DNA from: Mucilaginibacter straminoryzae
GTDB lineage: Bacteria; Bacteroidota; Bacteroidia; Sphingobacteriales; Sphingobacteriaceae
NCBI RefSeq assembly: GCF_022953055.1
Contig: NZ_JALJEJ010000002.1
Span: forward strand, 310,001 to 374,000
DNA length: 64,000 nucleotides
Reading direction: 5' to 3'
In this document: positions 1-7,748 of the stretch, piece by piece
Layout: each line of letters starts with the position of its first letter
Position numbering within the stretch: the stretch's first letter is position 1
The notes under the pieces: model-generated
What the model was told of the DNA's origin: nothing
Database searches by the model: none
The model's input: the letters and a program-made list of their open reading frames with translations, nothing else
Made by a program: the position numbers and the translations under genes

Positions 1-1652
1 CTGTTATCTGGCGCTGTTGCCAATGCTTTCTGATAATTATCTTCTGCCTTCGCATCGTCTTTGGCGATATATTGATAATAAGAACCAAGGTAGGCGTGCG
101 CTTCTGCCAGGTTCTTTTTTGTTCTCTCATCATCAGATGGCGCAGCCTCTTTCAACTGTAAATATTCTTCATAATAAGGTTTGGCATAACCTTTAATATT
201 TTTCCGGTCCGTCTCTTTCAGATCATTCAGACGGGCGCGATACAGAAAAACATCGGCAACCGGCCGGGAGGTTGTTTTTTGCTGTACATAACTGAATGCA
301 GAATCTGCTTTGGCCAACAGGGCAGTGTCCGCTGCCACAGTCGACTTTTTATTAAGAAAATTAAAATACTGGTCGCTGTAACCATAATAATAGCTCATGC
401 CAGCCCTGAAATAATCGTTCAGCTTGGGGTGTTTAGCATGTGCGATGTATTTTTCATAAGCGTCGCCGGCGGCTGTATATTTTTGTTTTGTATACAGCAT
501 TCCGCCTATTTCGGCATAAACGTCGGCCATGGTGGTGTCCAGCTCTGCTGCTTTAAGCATGTTGGTAATGCCTAAAGAATCTTGCCCGGTTTTCACCTGC
601 AAACGACCGAGATAAAGGTAATCGCGCGGAATGATCCGTTTGGGTGCCGCCTCTTTCATAAATTTACCCAGTGCTTCTAATCCTGCCGGATAATTGTTGT
701 TTTCATAAGCGGCATAACCCAGGTAACGGTAGATCCGCAGGTTCGTTTTATCAGACTTCGCCAGTTGATTGGCCACCTGCTCTAAGGTTTTGTAATCTCC
801 TGCTTCGATCAGAAAATCAGCGTATCTCATTTCGGATTCCGGCGAGCGGTCTGTCAAGTCCAGGTATTTCTTATAATACTCGGCACCTTCCTTCACTTTT
901 ACAGATGCCATTTTAGGATCTGTTTGTGCCCAGCGTAAGTCTGTTTCAGCCAGTTCACGATACGCAGGGCCGTAATTCGGGTCAGCAGCCGTAGCCTTTT
1001 TTAATTCGTCCTCGGCCCCGTCAAAATTATTTGCCTGTTTCCATAGCGCGCCTATCGCCACTTCAATCGCTGGCGATTTTGGATCGATGGTTTGTGCGTT
1101 TGCATAATTAGCGTAAGCTTTACTATTATCTAACTTGGCATGATAAGCATCACCCAAAGCGATGAAATATTGCGGGTCTTTCGCCCCCGCCTTCGCGGCC
1201 TTTTCTAATGTAGCGATCGCAAGGTCGGCCTTCGGATCTGGTTTCATCAGGTATACCTTAGACATGTAGATATACGGTAGGTCGCTTTTTCCGGCAAATT
1301 CGGCGGCCTGGTCAAAATTCTGCATCAGTGCAGAAGCATTATTATCCAGTTTGCCTATCGCTCCTAAACCTACATAGTTAAGCGACGACTTGGGGTTCAC
1401 GGCTATACCTTTGGTAAACACGGTCTTTGCCGAATCGGGATAGTCCTGCAATAAATAAACCCAGCCCAAATAAAAGTAGTTCTCATCTTTAGAGGCTTCT
1501 GTTGTGGTTAGTGTTTTTAGCCAGACTTTGGCTTTCTGATACTGCTCGGCATCAATTGCCTTTTGAACATCACTTAATTTTTGTGCAGAACCTGAAGTTG
1601 CTGCCAGGATAGCGCTTGCCGCTAAAGTGGTAGTAATTAACTTATTCTTCAT
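1..1652 (-). CDS. Secreted tetratricopeptide-repeat protein (3' end outside the window)
   Basis: The reading frame is open from the ATG at 1652 to the window edge, giving about 550 residues with no stop. The N-terminus (MKNKLITTTLAASAILAATS followed by GSAQ) is a Sec signal peptide with an A-x-A-like cleavage site, so the product is periplasmic or outer-membrane facing. The remainder is a run of TPR-like helical pairs with recurrent patterns such as YLGWVYLLQDYPDSAK, YFIALGDAYHAKL and YRYLGYAAYENNNYPAG. Such proteins act as protein-protein scaffolds, and no enzymatic domain is visible. Precise function is unknown. The 3' end lies beyond the window, so a further C-terminal domain cannot be excluded. 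Confidence 0.85.
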   Translation of the reverse strand, partial: MKNKLITTTLAASAILAATSGSAQKLSDVQKAIDAEQYQKAKVWLKTLTTTEASKDENYFYLGWVYLLQDYPDSAKTVFTKGIAVNPKSSLNYVGLGAIGKLDNNASALMQNFDQAAEFAGKSDLPYIYMSKVYLMKPDPKADLAIATLEKAAKAGAKDPQYFIALGDAYHAKLDNSKAYANYANAQTIDPKSPAIEVAIGALWKQANNFDGAEDELKKATAADPNYGPAYRELAETDLRWAQTDPKMASVKVKEGAEYYKKYLDLTDRSPESEMRYADFLIEAGDYKTLEQVANQLAKSDKTNLRIYRYLGYAAYENNNYPAGLEALGKFMKEAAPKRIIPRDYLYLGRLQVKTGQDSLGITNMLKAAELDTTMADVYAEIGGMLYTKQKYTAAGDAYEKYIAHAKHPKLNDYFRAGMSYYYGYSDQYFNFLNKKSTVAADTALLAKADSAFSYVQQKTTSRPVADVFLYRARLNDLKETDRKNIKGYAKPYYEEYLQLKEAAPSDDERTKKNLAEAHAYLGSYYQYIAKDDAKAEDNYQKALATAPDN

Positions 1653-1797
1653 AGTAATTAAATAAAAGGGAGAAAATATAATGGTTACGGATAGTACGGC
1701 TGTAAAAAAACACCCCGCGCTTTAACATTAAAGCGACGCAGTTATGCCATCACCTTGGACTAAAACGGGTGGTATATCAATAGAATCTGTAAGAATT

Positions 1798-2169
1798 TCA
1801 GATCCGGAGAATGCAGAGTTTTACGCAGGACTTTTTACCCGCAATGAGATCGTTATAGGATAAGCTGCACGGCTTAACGCCAGAAAACAGGATCAGCGAA
1901 AGGATAGACAGACAGGTAAACAGCAAACCGCAAAATTTAGCCGGAGGGACGTGACTTACTGTCAACCGTTCCTCAAACGACTTTTCGATATGACGCGAGA
2001 AGCTGACGTGATTGGCTTCAATAGCTGTTTTAGTTACTGAAAAATGGGAGGACTTTGCGCCCGGATGTTGATCCTGCGCGTAAGGATACTGGTATTGTGT
2101 CGTTTTCACGAGCGTGAAAAAGAATACAACAAGTAGTATAAGATATTTAAATCCTTTTTCCTTCCTCAC
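1798..2169 (-). CDS. Small hypothetical membrane protein, 123 aa
   Basis: The only available start is GTG at 2169; an in-frame stop lies just upstream and there is no ATG. Two hydrophobic stretches are visible, around residues 8-22 (YLILLVVFFFTLV) and 82-97 (FCGLLFTCLSILSLILF). A polar His/Ser-rich loop lies between them, so a two-helix membrane topology with a periplasmic loop is plausible. It lies between idi and the TPR gene on the same strand. I do not recognise a family. Frame length, two clean membrane segments and a consistent strand argue for a real gene, but the GTG start and isolation leave doubt. Confidence 0.45.
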   Translation of the reverse strand: MRKEKGFKYLILLVVFFFTLVKTTQYQYPYAQDQHPGAKSSHFSVTKTAIEANHVSFSRHIEKSFEERLTVSHVPPAKFCGLLFTCLSILSLILFSGVKPCSLSYNDLIAGKKSCVKLCILRI

Positions 2170-2304
2170 TGTCTTTTTGCTTAATCACAATAATAACGAA
2201 CAGAAATATTAGAATCAAGAAAAAGTATATTTTAAGAAGCTGGCGTTAAATGATCGGCGACATTTACGACGTTTCGAAAGCGAACGGATGCTCCCGTATG
2301 CCCT

Positions 2305-2826
2305 TTAAATCAACCCGATTAAAGGCAATTGTTGCAAAACCATCTTAAACCAGTGGGTATATAACTGGGGGCGGCGTTCCATGTCTGCTTCGAGCGCTTC
2401 CAAGCTGATATATTTCCAATCGGCCACCTCATCGGGATTAATTACGGGTGGTTGATTAAAACGTCCGACAAAAACGTGATCGAACTCGTGCTCGGTAAGC
2501 CCATTATCAAAGTCGATACGATAGGTGAAGGCATAAACTTCCTTTAATTCTGCAGAAACGCCCATTTCTTCGTTTAAACGCCTTTGAGCAGCGCTAATGG
2601 TCGCCTCTCCGGGGCGCGGATGGCTGCAGCAGGTATTTGACCACAAGCCTGGCGAGTGATATTTACCAAGGGCGCGCTGCTGGATCAGCATTTCACCCTC
2701 ATCATTCAATAAAAAAACAGAAAAAGCACGATGAAGCAGCCCCTTACGGTGTGCTTCTATCTTTTCCATCGTGCCAAGGGGATTATCGTTGGTATCTACA
2801 AGTATTACTTGTTCGGCCTCAATCAT
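2305..2826 (-). CDS. idi: Isopentenyl-diphosphate delta-isomerase, type 1
   Basis: This 173-residue enzyme interconverts isopentenyl and dimethylallyl diphosphate in the cytoplasm, supplying the allylic primer for isoprenoid and carotenoid chains. It has the Nudix-like fold of type 1 IDI. The catalytic Cys lies in NTCCSHPRPGE (C66/C67) and the conserved acidic metal/proton-relay segment in GLTEHEFDHVF (E112, E114). Length matches the family. It follows crtB by 15 bp on the same strand and is probably co-transcribed, so the pair makes precursor and then phytoene. A dedicated idi copy beside crtB suggests supply is raised together with pigment synthesis. Confidence 0.93.
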   Translation of the reverse strand: MIEAEQVILVDTNDNPLGTMEKIEAHRKGLLHRAFSVFLLNDEGEMLIQQRALGKYHSPGLWSNTCCSHPRPGEATISAAQRRLNEEMGVSAELKEVYAFTYRIDFDNGLTEHEFDHVFVGRFNQPPVINPDEVADWKYISLEALEADMERRPQLYTHWFKMVLQQLPLIGLI

Positions 2827-2841
2827 TAGTCAAATGTAGTT

Positions 2842-3669
2842 TTATATCCCGGGCGATACCATTAATTGTAACATAATTCCAATCTTATGCCCGTTGGCTA
2901 CACGTATCCGTTCCGTCATGATGCGTTGCGGCGGCAAGCGTTTTATTTTATTAAATAGCACTAGGTAATAAGCATAAGCCAAATAAACGCCTTTACGGGC
3001 TGCCTTCGGAAGTTGCTTTATACCTATCAGTGCATCTGCAAAATCGGCCTCGATCTCGCTTTCAATCTTCATTTTATCTTCCAGACAAAAGTTTGCCAGG
3101 TTTACATGCGGAAAATATATCCGGCCCAGATCTTCCGTATCGGCCTTTATATCCCGAAGGAAGTTTACTTTCTGGAAAGCAGCGCCCAGCTTCATGGCTG
3201 AATAAGTGAGCGACTTATACAAACGCTCGTCATTCTGGCAAAATACCCGGAGACACATTAATCCAACTACCTCTGCCGACCCGAGGATATAACGCTCATA
3301 CATCTGCAAAGTGTAGTAGTTATTATGCAGGTCCATCTCCATGCTATCCAGAAAGGTATCAATCAGCTCGCGCTCGATGTTGTACTTATTCACCGTAGCC
3401 TGGAAGCTGTTGAGGATAGGGTTTAAACTGATGCCTTTGTCTAAAGCCTCATAAGTTTGCTTTCTGAAATCTGCCAGCAGTTCTGCCTTGGGATAATTGT
3501 GAAATGAATCTACGATCTCATCTGCAAACCGCACAAAACCATAAATAGCATAAATAGGTTCGTGAAGGCTACGGTTTAAAAACCGGATGCCCAATGAAAA
3601 AGAAGTACTGTAAGCCCTTGTTGTGAGTTTGCTGCAACGCGCACTTACTTTATCAAATAAATCTTTCAT
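2842..3669 (-). CDS. crtB: Phytoene synthase
   Basis: This 275-residue member of the squalene/phytoene synthase family condenses two geranylgeranyl diphosphates to phytoene, the first committed carotenoid step. Both Asp-rich Mg-diphosphate motifs are present: D50-E-I-V-D54 and D173-I-K-A-D177 within NFLRDIKADTEDLGR. The N-terminal YSTSFSLG segment is typical of the family. It heads a minus-strand crtB-idi unit and is divergent from a CarH-like light-responsive regulator across a 257-bp intergenic region. The usual partner crtI (phytoene desaturase) is not in this window, so the pathway must be completed elsewhere. Confidence 0.93.
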   Translation of the reverse strand: MKDLFDKVSARCSKLTTRAYSTSFSLGIRFLNRSLHEPIYAIYGFVRFADEIVDSFHNYPKAELLADFRKQTYEALDKGISLNPILNSFQATVNKYNIERELIDTFLDSMEMDLHNNYYTLQMYERYILGSAEVVGLMCLRVFCQNDERLYKSLTYSAMKLGAAFQKVNFLRDIKADTEDLGRIYFPHVNLANFCLEDKMKIESEIEADFADALIGIKQLPKAARKGVYLAYAYYLVLFNKIKRLPPQRIMTERIRVANGHKIGIMLQLMVSPGI

Positions 3670-3785
3670 ATGTGTTTATATCCGGTTGTTTACCTGCCGG
3701 TATTAATTTAGTTTAGTTGAACACGCTTTCCGCAAGGAATTAATGTTGTACAATTTTAATACTTACAACAATGCTAACCTATAAC

Positions 3786-3819
3786 TTTGTTTAATATTTT
3801 TGTAAAAAAGTTAAACAAA
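3786..3819. promoter_or_regulatory. Inverted repeat in the crtB/carH intergenic region, candidate operator
   Basis: Perfect 9-bp arms TTTGTTTAA (3786-3794) and TTAAACAAA (3811-3819) are separated by 16 bp. The left arm overlaps a TAnnTTTG-type box, TAACTTTG at 3782-3789, that would point toward the MerR/B12 gene, although no TTG lies at the usual spacing upstream. MerR-family dimers bind dyads near promoters, so this is a reasonable autoregulatory and crtB operator candidate. The assignment is an inference from symmetry and position. Confidence 0.4.
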
Positions 3820-3926
3820 AAAATTTCGTGCGGAAAATTTTTAGGAAAACAGGCTATCTTTTAAATATCAGTCTTTTAAAGTAAACAATATACCGTTTTT
3901 TTGTTCATATCATAATCAAACAATTC

Positions 3927-4802
3927 ATGAATACCGGCGGAACATATTCTATCAAAGATCTGGAAAAACTGTCCGGTATTAAGGCGCACACCATCAGGAT
4001 ATGGGAGAAAAGGTATGGCATTATCGCGCCTCAACGCACGCAGACTAATATCAGGCATTATACGAACGAAGACCTGCGCGAGATTTTAAATATCAGTTTG
4101 CTCAACAAAAACGGATATAAGATTTCGGCTATCGCGGCAATGCCTTCCGTTGAACGCGCCAGGCATCTGTCTGAATTAAGCCGATCTGCAGATGATGCAC
4201 ATCAAAGCTTTGAAGAAAATCTGCTTTTGAGCCTGATAGAAATGGATGAAGCCAAGTTTAACCGGGCGCTCTATGAACTCGATAAACATTTTGGATTTGA
4301 GAAGGCCTTTGAAAAAGTAATTTTCCCGTTCTTCGAAAAGATCGGTGTAATGTGGCAAACCGGCACGATCAGCCCCGTGCAGGAACACTTCTTTTCGAAC
4401 CTGATCCGTGAAAAACTAATTATCGCCACTGCTGCGCTTAAACAAACAGCACCGGACAAAGCCACTACCGCTATACTGCTGCTCCCCGAGGGTGAGCTAC
4501 ACGAGATAGGTTTATTGTTCTACAATTATGCGCTTCGTTCGCGCGGCTACAAAACTATCTATCTTGGTCAGTCGGTTCCATTAGATAACCAGCAACGCAT
4601 TCCGCCGCTTACCGAGGCCGATCTTATCGTAACAGGGATTACCAGCACCCTGCACCGCAACAGTTTTGAGGAGACAAAGCATAAGCTAAACAAACTATTT
4701 CCGGGTGCGAAGATCTATTATACCGGGCCTATCCCAGAACAGGCAAAAACCGATGGTAGTATCTTAACCGTAAAAGATTTAAGAGCCTTGCTCGACGTGT
4801 AA
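3927..4802 (+). CDS. CarH/LitR-like MerR transcriptional regulator with B12-binding domain
   Basis: This 291-residue protein has an N-terminal MerR winged helix (about 5-75, YSIKDLEKLSGIKAHTIRIWEKRYG) and a C-terminal cobalamin-binding module. Two hallmarks of CarH-type photoreceptors are visible: W143-x9-E153-H154 in the four-helix cap and E190-L-H192-E-I-G195 (ExHxxG), whose His is the lower cobalt ligand. In characterised CarH proteins, adenosylcobalamin drives tetramer binding to DNA in the dark, and light releases it to switch on carotenoid genes. Here residue 144 after the Trp is Gln, whereas the Thermus protein has a His that becomes the upper ligand after photolysis. The gene is divergent from crtB-idi, which it probably represses. 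Its last 24 bp overlap the convergent phosphoesterase gene. Confidence 0.85.
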   Translation: MNTGGTYSIKDLEKLSGIKAHTIRIWEKRYGIIAPQRTQTNIRHYTNEDLREILNISLLNKNGYKISAIAAMPSVERARHLSELSRSADDAHQSFEENLLLSLIEMDEAKFNRALYELDKHFGFEKAFEKVIFPFFEKIGVMWQTGTISPVQEHFFSNLIREKLIIATAALKQTAPDKATTAILLLPEGELHEIGLLFYNYALRSRGYKTIYLGQSVPLDNQQRIPPLTEADLIVTGITSTLHRNSFEETKHKLNKLFPGAKIYYTGPIPEQAKTDGSILTVKDLRALLDV

Positions 4803-5924
4803 CCCAGCATTAACTTCTACCACAAACCTATCCACCAACTCCAGGTCAGCTTTGCCCTGCGCTTCATTAATCAGGGTGAAATATTCGCCAATAACATGTA
4901 CGCCTGATGCTTGCTTTTCGAGGGTTACTCTCAGAAACCCATGCTGATCTGTACAATAATTTTCAAGCGATATATCTTTAAAAAGCGCGCTTTCAGCAGT
5001 ATAACGATCGTCATCTAATGCGGCAATGGCATGAAGCTGGTCATAACCGCCTGCCCCGGCAACGATAAACGGCACCACTTTTCCATCCGGATAATGTTTG
5101 TGCATCCGTTGATAATCATGCACATGCCCGCTAAAAACAGCATCCGGGAGAACATTTGCCTGGTTGCACGCCCGGTCTAAAAACCGGATGACAGGTTCGC
5201 TTGAGCCATGGTTGATATCTGCCGAGTAAGGCGCGTGATGCACACAAACCAGCAGTGCCTTTTCTGGATGATGTTGCTTAGCCCACTTTAGTTCCTGTAC
5301 AAACCAGGCCAGCTGATCATCTTTCAGCACGCCAAATTTAGGCACATTGCTATGCAGGCCGATGATGTTCGCCAAAGGCGTTTCAAGCGTCCAATATACA
5401 TTGGGTTGAACATTGCTCAACCGTTTAGCACCGCCGCTGAAAGGGACTGGTTGCGCGTTCGGCGAGCAGAAAACCTGCACGAAAGCATTCAGGCTATGAT
5501 AAGGAACCGGATTATCCGGGTTGACGTCACTGTCGTGATTACCGGCGATGGCAAAGACGGGCGCAGGGTAAACTTCATAAGGCTCAAAAAACTGCACCGG
5601 GTAACATTCGGCTTCGCCAAAATTGTATACTACATCGCCCAGGTGGAACAAAAACTTTGGCTGATCTGCCGGTTGCTCTGCCCCGCTGATCTGGTTAGCC
5701 ATTGCAGATGCCACCAGCCTTTGAAACTCGGGCCTTACCAGGCTGCCGGTATCCCCCGCCATGTGGAACACCAGTTTATCTGCTGCAACATCAGCAATGA
5801 TATTTTCTAACTGAAGGTGATAGGGAAATCGCCCGGTTGGATTAGGAAGGGGTTGGAATTTATTCGTATCGTCGGGCTGGTCTTTTTTAAAAACCGGGGT
5901 AGTATGCTTTTTAATGTCCGTCAT
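4779..5924 (-). CDS. Calcineurin-like metallophosphoesterase
   Basis: A 381-residue protein with the full dimetal phosphoesterase signature: HMAGDTG (D58), FHLGDVVYNFGE (D97), IAGNHDSD (N129, H130, D131), CVHHAPYS (about 217) and FSGHVHDYQR (about 252-254). No signal peptide is seen, so it is probably cytoplasmic. The arrangement resembles purple-acid-phosphatase-like calcineurin enzymes that hydrolyse phosphomonoesters or diesters, but the substrate cannot be deduced. It is convergent with the CarH-like gene (24-bp overlap at the 3' ends) and its start is upstream of a 360-bp non-coding stretch. A second phosphatase (MINPP-like) lies 2 kb away on the same strand. Confidence 0.85.
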   Translation of the reverse strand: MTDIKKHTTPVFKKDQPDDTNKFQPLPNPTGRFPYHLQLENIIADVAADKLVFHMAGDTGSLVRPEFQRLVASAMANQISGAEQPADQPKFLFHLGDVVYNFGEAECYPVQFFEPYEVYPAPVFAIAGNHDSDVNPDNPVPYHSLNAFVQVFCSPNAQPVPFSGGAKRLSNVQPNVYWTLETPLANIIGLHSNVPKFGVLKDDQLAWFVQELKWAKQHHPEKALLVCVHHAPYSADINHGSSEPVIRFLDRACNQANVLPDAVFSGHVHDYQRMHKHYPDGKVVPFIVAGAGGYDQLHAIAALDDDRYTAESALFKDISLENYCTDQHGFLRVTLEKQASGVHVIGEYFTLINEAQGKADLELVDRFVVEVNAGLHVEQGS

Positions 5925-6284
5925 TGCACCGGCAAAAGTACAAAAGCGTCTGTTAACGGGGCATTAATGTTTACATGAAGTCTTTGAGCTACTTTGTCAA
6001 TCGCAACAAAGTAGCCAAAGTGCTTTGCCGACAATATGCTTTTTAACCGCACATGCTTCCGCTCAGGCAAGGCAGAACCTCACGCTGGTTGCCTGTTGCC
6101 GCCACTATCGTTCGCGCTTGCCCCACGCTTCAGGCAACATTCAAAATGCGTTTTGCCTTAGCTTTACCCCGCTGTTCTGCCTTGCTTATGCCAAAAGCCG
6201 GTTGTCGGCAGTAAGAACAACGATAAATTAGCTTACAGTAAAAGCCGAGTAATACAAAAGAGCAAATGAAAACAGCATACATTT
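5925..6284. repeat. Gene-free stretch with nested inverted repeats
   Basis: This 360-bp gap holds a tight 10-bp inverted repeat, GCTACTTTGT (5988-5997) and ACAAAGTAGC (6006-6015). It also holds a larger imperfect inverted repeat spanning 6027-6209: GCCGACAA at 6027-6034 faces TTGTCGGC at 6202-6209, and GCAAGGCAGAAC at 6067-6078 faces GTTCTGCCTTGC at 6174-6185. The short frames across it lack convincing coding character. It resembles a small non-autonomous repeat element or a folded intergenic RNA. Confidence 0.5.
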
Positions 6285-7013
6285 TTACAAATATAGCTGC
6301 ACCATCTGTCGCCAGTACCTGGCGCGGTGCGCATCCCCGTCCCAAACGTAAAGCTGATGAACAATATTCTTCCTATGCAGTAAATCGCTAAGATTGCGGT
6401 TGCTGGCAATAAATGGATCGGTCTCTCCTACTACCAGTGTAATATCCATTTTCCGGATTTGTGAAAGGATGCGTTCGTCGGTGAGGTTGGCGATAAATTC
6501 TTCGGGCATGTTATAGTAAACATCCTCGTTTTTAAAACCATCAAAAAGGTCTTTGAAATCTGTAAAAGCCGTTGTCAGGTCGTAACGACCGCTCATGCCA
6601 ACCACCTTTTTAAACAGACCGGGGTGTTTTAAGGCGATGTTCACCGCATGGTAAGCGCCCATGCTACAGCCGGCCACTTCTATAAAGTCGCCTTTATTTT
6701 CTTTTTTAATCAGCGGCAGTACTTCGTTCAGGATATATTTCTCGTATTGCAGGTGCCTCTTTATCCTTTCTATAGGTGTAATCTGTTGATTATAAAAACT
6801 TTCGGCATCAATACTATCCACACAAAATAACTGCAGCTCACCCGCTTCCAGTTTGCCTTTTACCGCTTCAACAATCCGCCAATTCTCATAGTCGTAAAAC
6901 CGTGCCATACGTGTAGGAAAAAACAGCACTGCCCGCCCGGCATGGCCAAATACCAGCAGCTCCATATTGCGCCGCAGTTCTGTACTGAACCATTTATGGT
7001 ATACTCTGTTCAT
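6285..7013 (-). CDS. Putative esterase of the alpha/beta-hydrolase (esterase D/Fes-like) type
   Basis: A 242-residue protein without signal peptide. The nucleophile elbow is GCSMGA (Ser117 when starting at the ATG at 7013), and candidate acid and His residues occur in VVGETDPFI and WDGDAHRARYW. This pattern matches the putative-esterase family that includes esterase D, enterochelin esterase and mycolyltransferase-like proteins. I chose the ATG at 7013 over the GTG immediately before it. The gene is followed by the inverted-repeat stretch and preceded, 61 bp away, by an SGNH hydrolase on the same strand. The natural substrate is unknown. Confidence 0.8.
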   Translation of the reverse strand: MNRVYHKWFSTELRRNMELLVFGHAGRAVLFFPTRMARFYDYENWRIVEAVKGKLEAGELQLFCVDSIDAESFYNQQITPIERIKRHLQYEKYILNEVLPLIKKENKGDFIEVAGCSMGAYHAVNIALKHPGLFKKVVGMSGRYDLTTAFTDFKDLFDGFKNEDVYYNMPEEFIANLTDERILSQIRKMDITLVVGETDPFIASNRNLSDLLHRKNIVHQLYVWDGDAHRARYWRQMVQLYL

Positions 7014-7073
7014 CACCGGTATTGTACAGGAAATATCTGTAGCTGATATTACCTGAGAATTAAGCCTAATTTA

Positions 7074-7667
7074 CTATTTGTAATTGATAGCCGCGCTCAC
7101 CACGTCTTTCCATAGTTTATAGCCCTGGTCGCTCAGGTGCAGGCCATCCGGGCTGTAAAACCTGGCTTGCGGCTTACCTGCCTCGTCCAGCATCTTTGGA
7201 AATACATTTATAAACTGCCAGTTATTATCATTCTTAATAATCTCGTTATTGATCAGGTTATTGGTGTACTTGAACTGATCGGCCATGTGCCACCGGCTCA
7301 GGCTGGGTTTCAATGAAACATAATAACACGGGATACCACCAAAGCGTTTTTCCACCTTCGCCATCAGTTCCAGGAAAAATATAAAAACCTCTTCCGGGTG
7401 CCGTCCGTCGCCCAGATCATTATCACCGGCGTAGATCACCAACTGATGCGGATTATACGGGTACATGATCCGGTCGAAAAACCAAACGCATGCCGCCAGG
7501 GTAGACCCGCCGAACCCCAAATTCGAAGGCTTAATATTCTTAAAATCCTGGGAAAGCGTTTTCCATAAACGGATGGTGGAGCTGCCATAGAAAAGCGCTT
7601 CCGGCTGATAACCTAATTTAAGCCGCTCGCTTTCCAGACGCCGCACTTCGTCTTCGTACCAATACAT
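7074..7667 (-). CDS. SGNH/GDSL-family hydrolase
   Basis: A 197-residue protein with the SGNH blocks. Block I is ALFYGSSTIRLW (nucleophile Ser in GSS), the Gly and Asn of blocks II and III lie in LGFGGST and YAGDNDLGDG, and the C-terminal D-x-x-H is DGLHLSDQGY. No signal peptide is visible, so a cytoplasmic esterase/lipase or acetylesterase role is likely. The substrate cannot be read from sequence. It lies between the phytase-like gene and the esterase on the minus strand, with modest gaps, and might share transcription with them. Confidence 0.85.
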   Translation of the reverse strand: MYWYEDEVRRLESERLKLGYQPEALFYGSSTIRLWKTLSQDFKNIKPSNLGFGGSTLAACVWFFDRIMYPYNPHQLVIYAGDNDLGDGRHPEEVFIFFLELMAKVEKRFGGIPCYYVSLKPSLSRWHMADQFKYTNNLINNEIIKNDNNWQFINVFPKMLDEAGKPQARFYSPDGLHLSDQGYKLWKDVVSAAINYK

Positions 7668-7748
7668 AGATCAATTAAAATAGATAAAAAAAGCTGTTAC
7701 CAAAGGTAACAGCAATATGTTTTCAACAACGGTTAAACTGTCGAAAAG

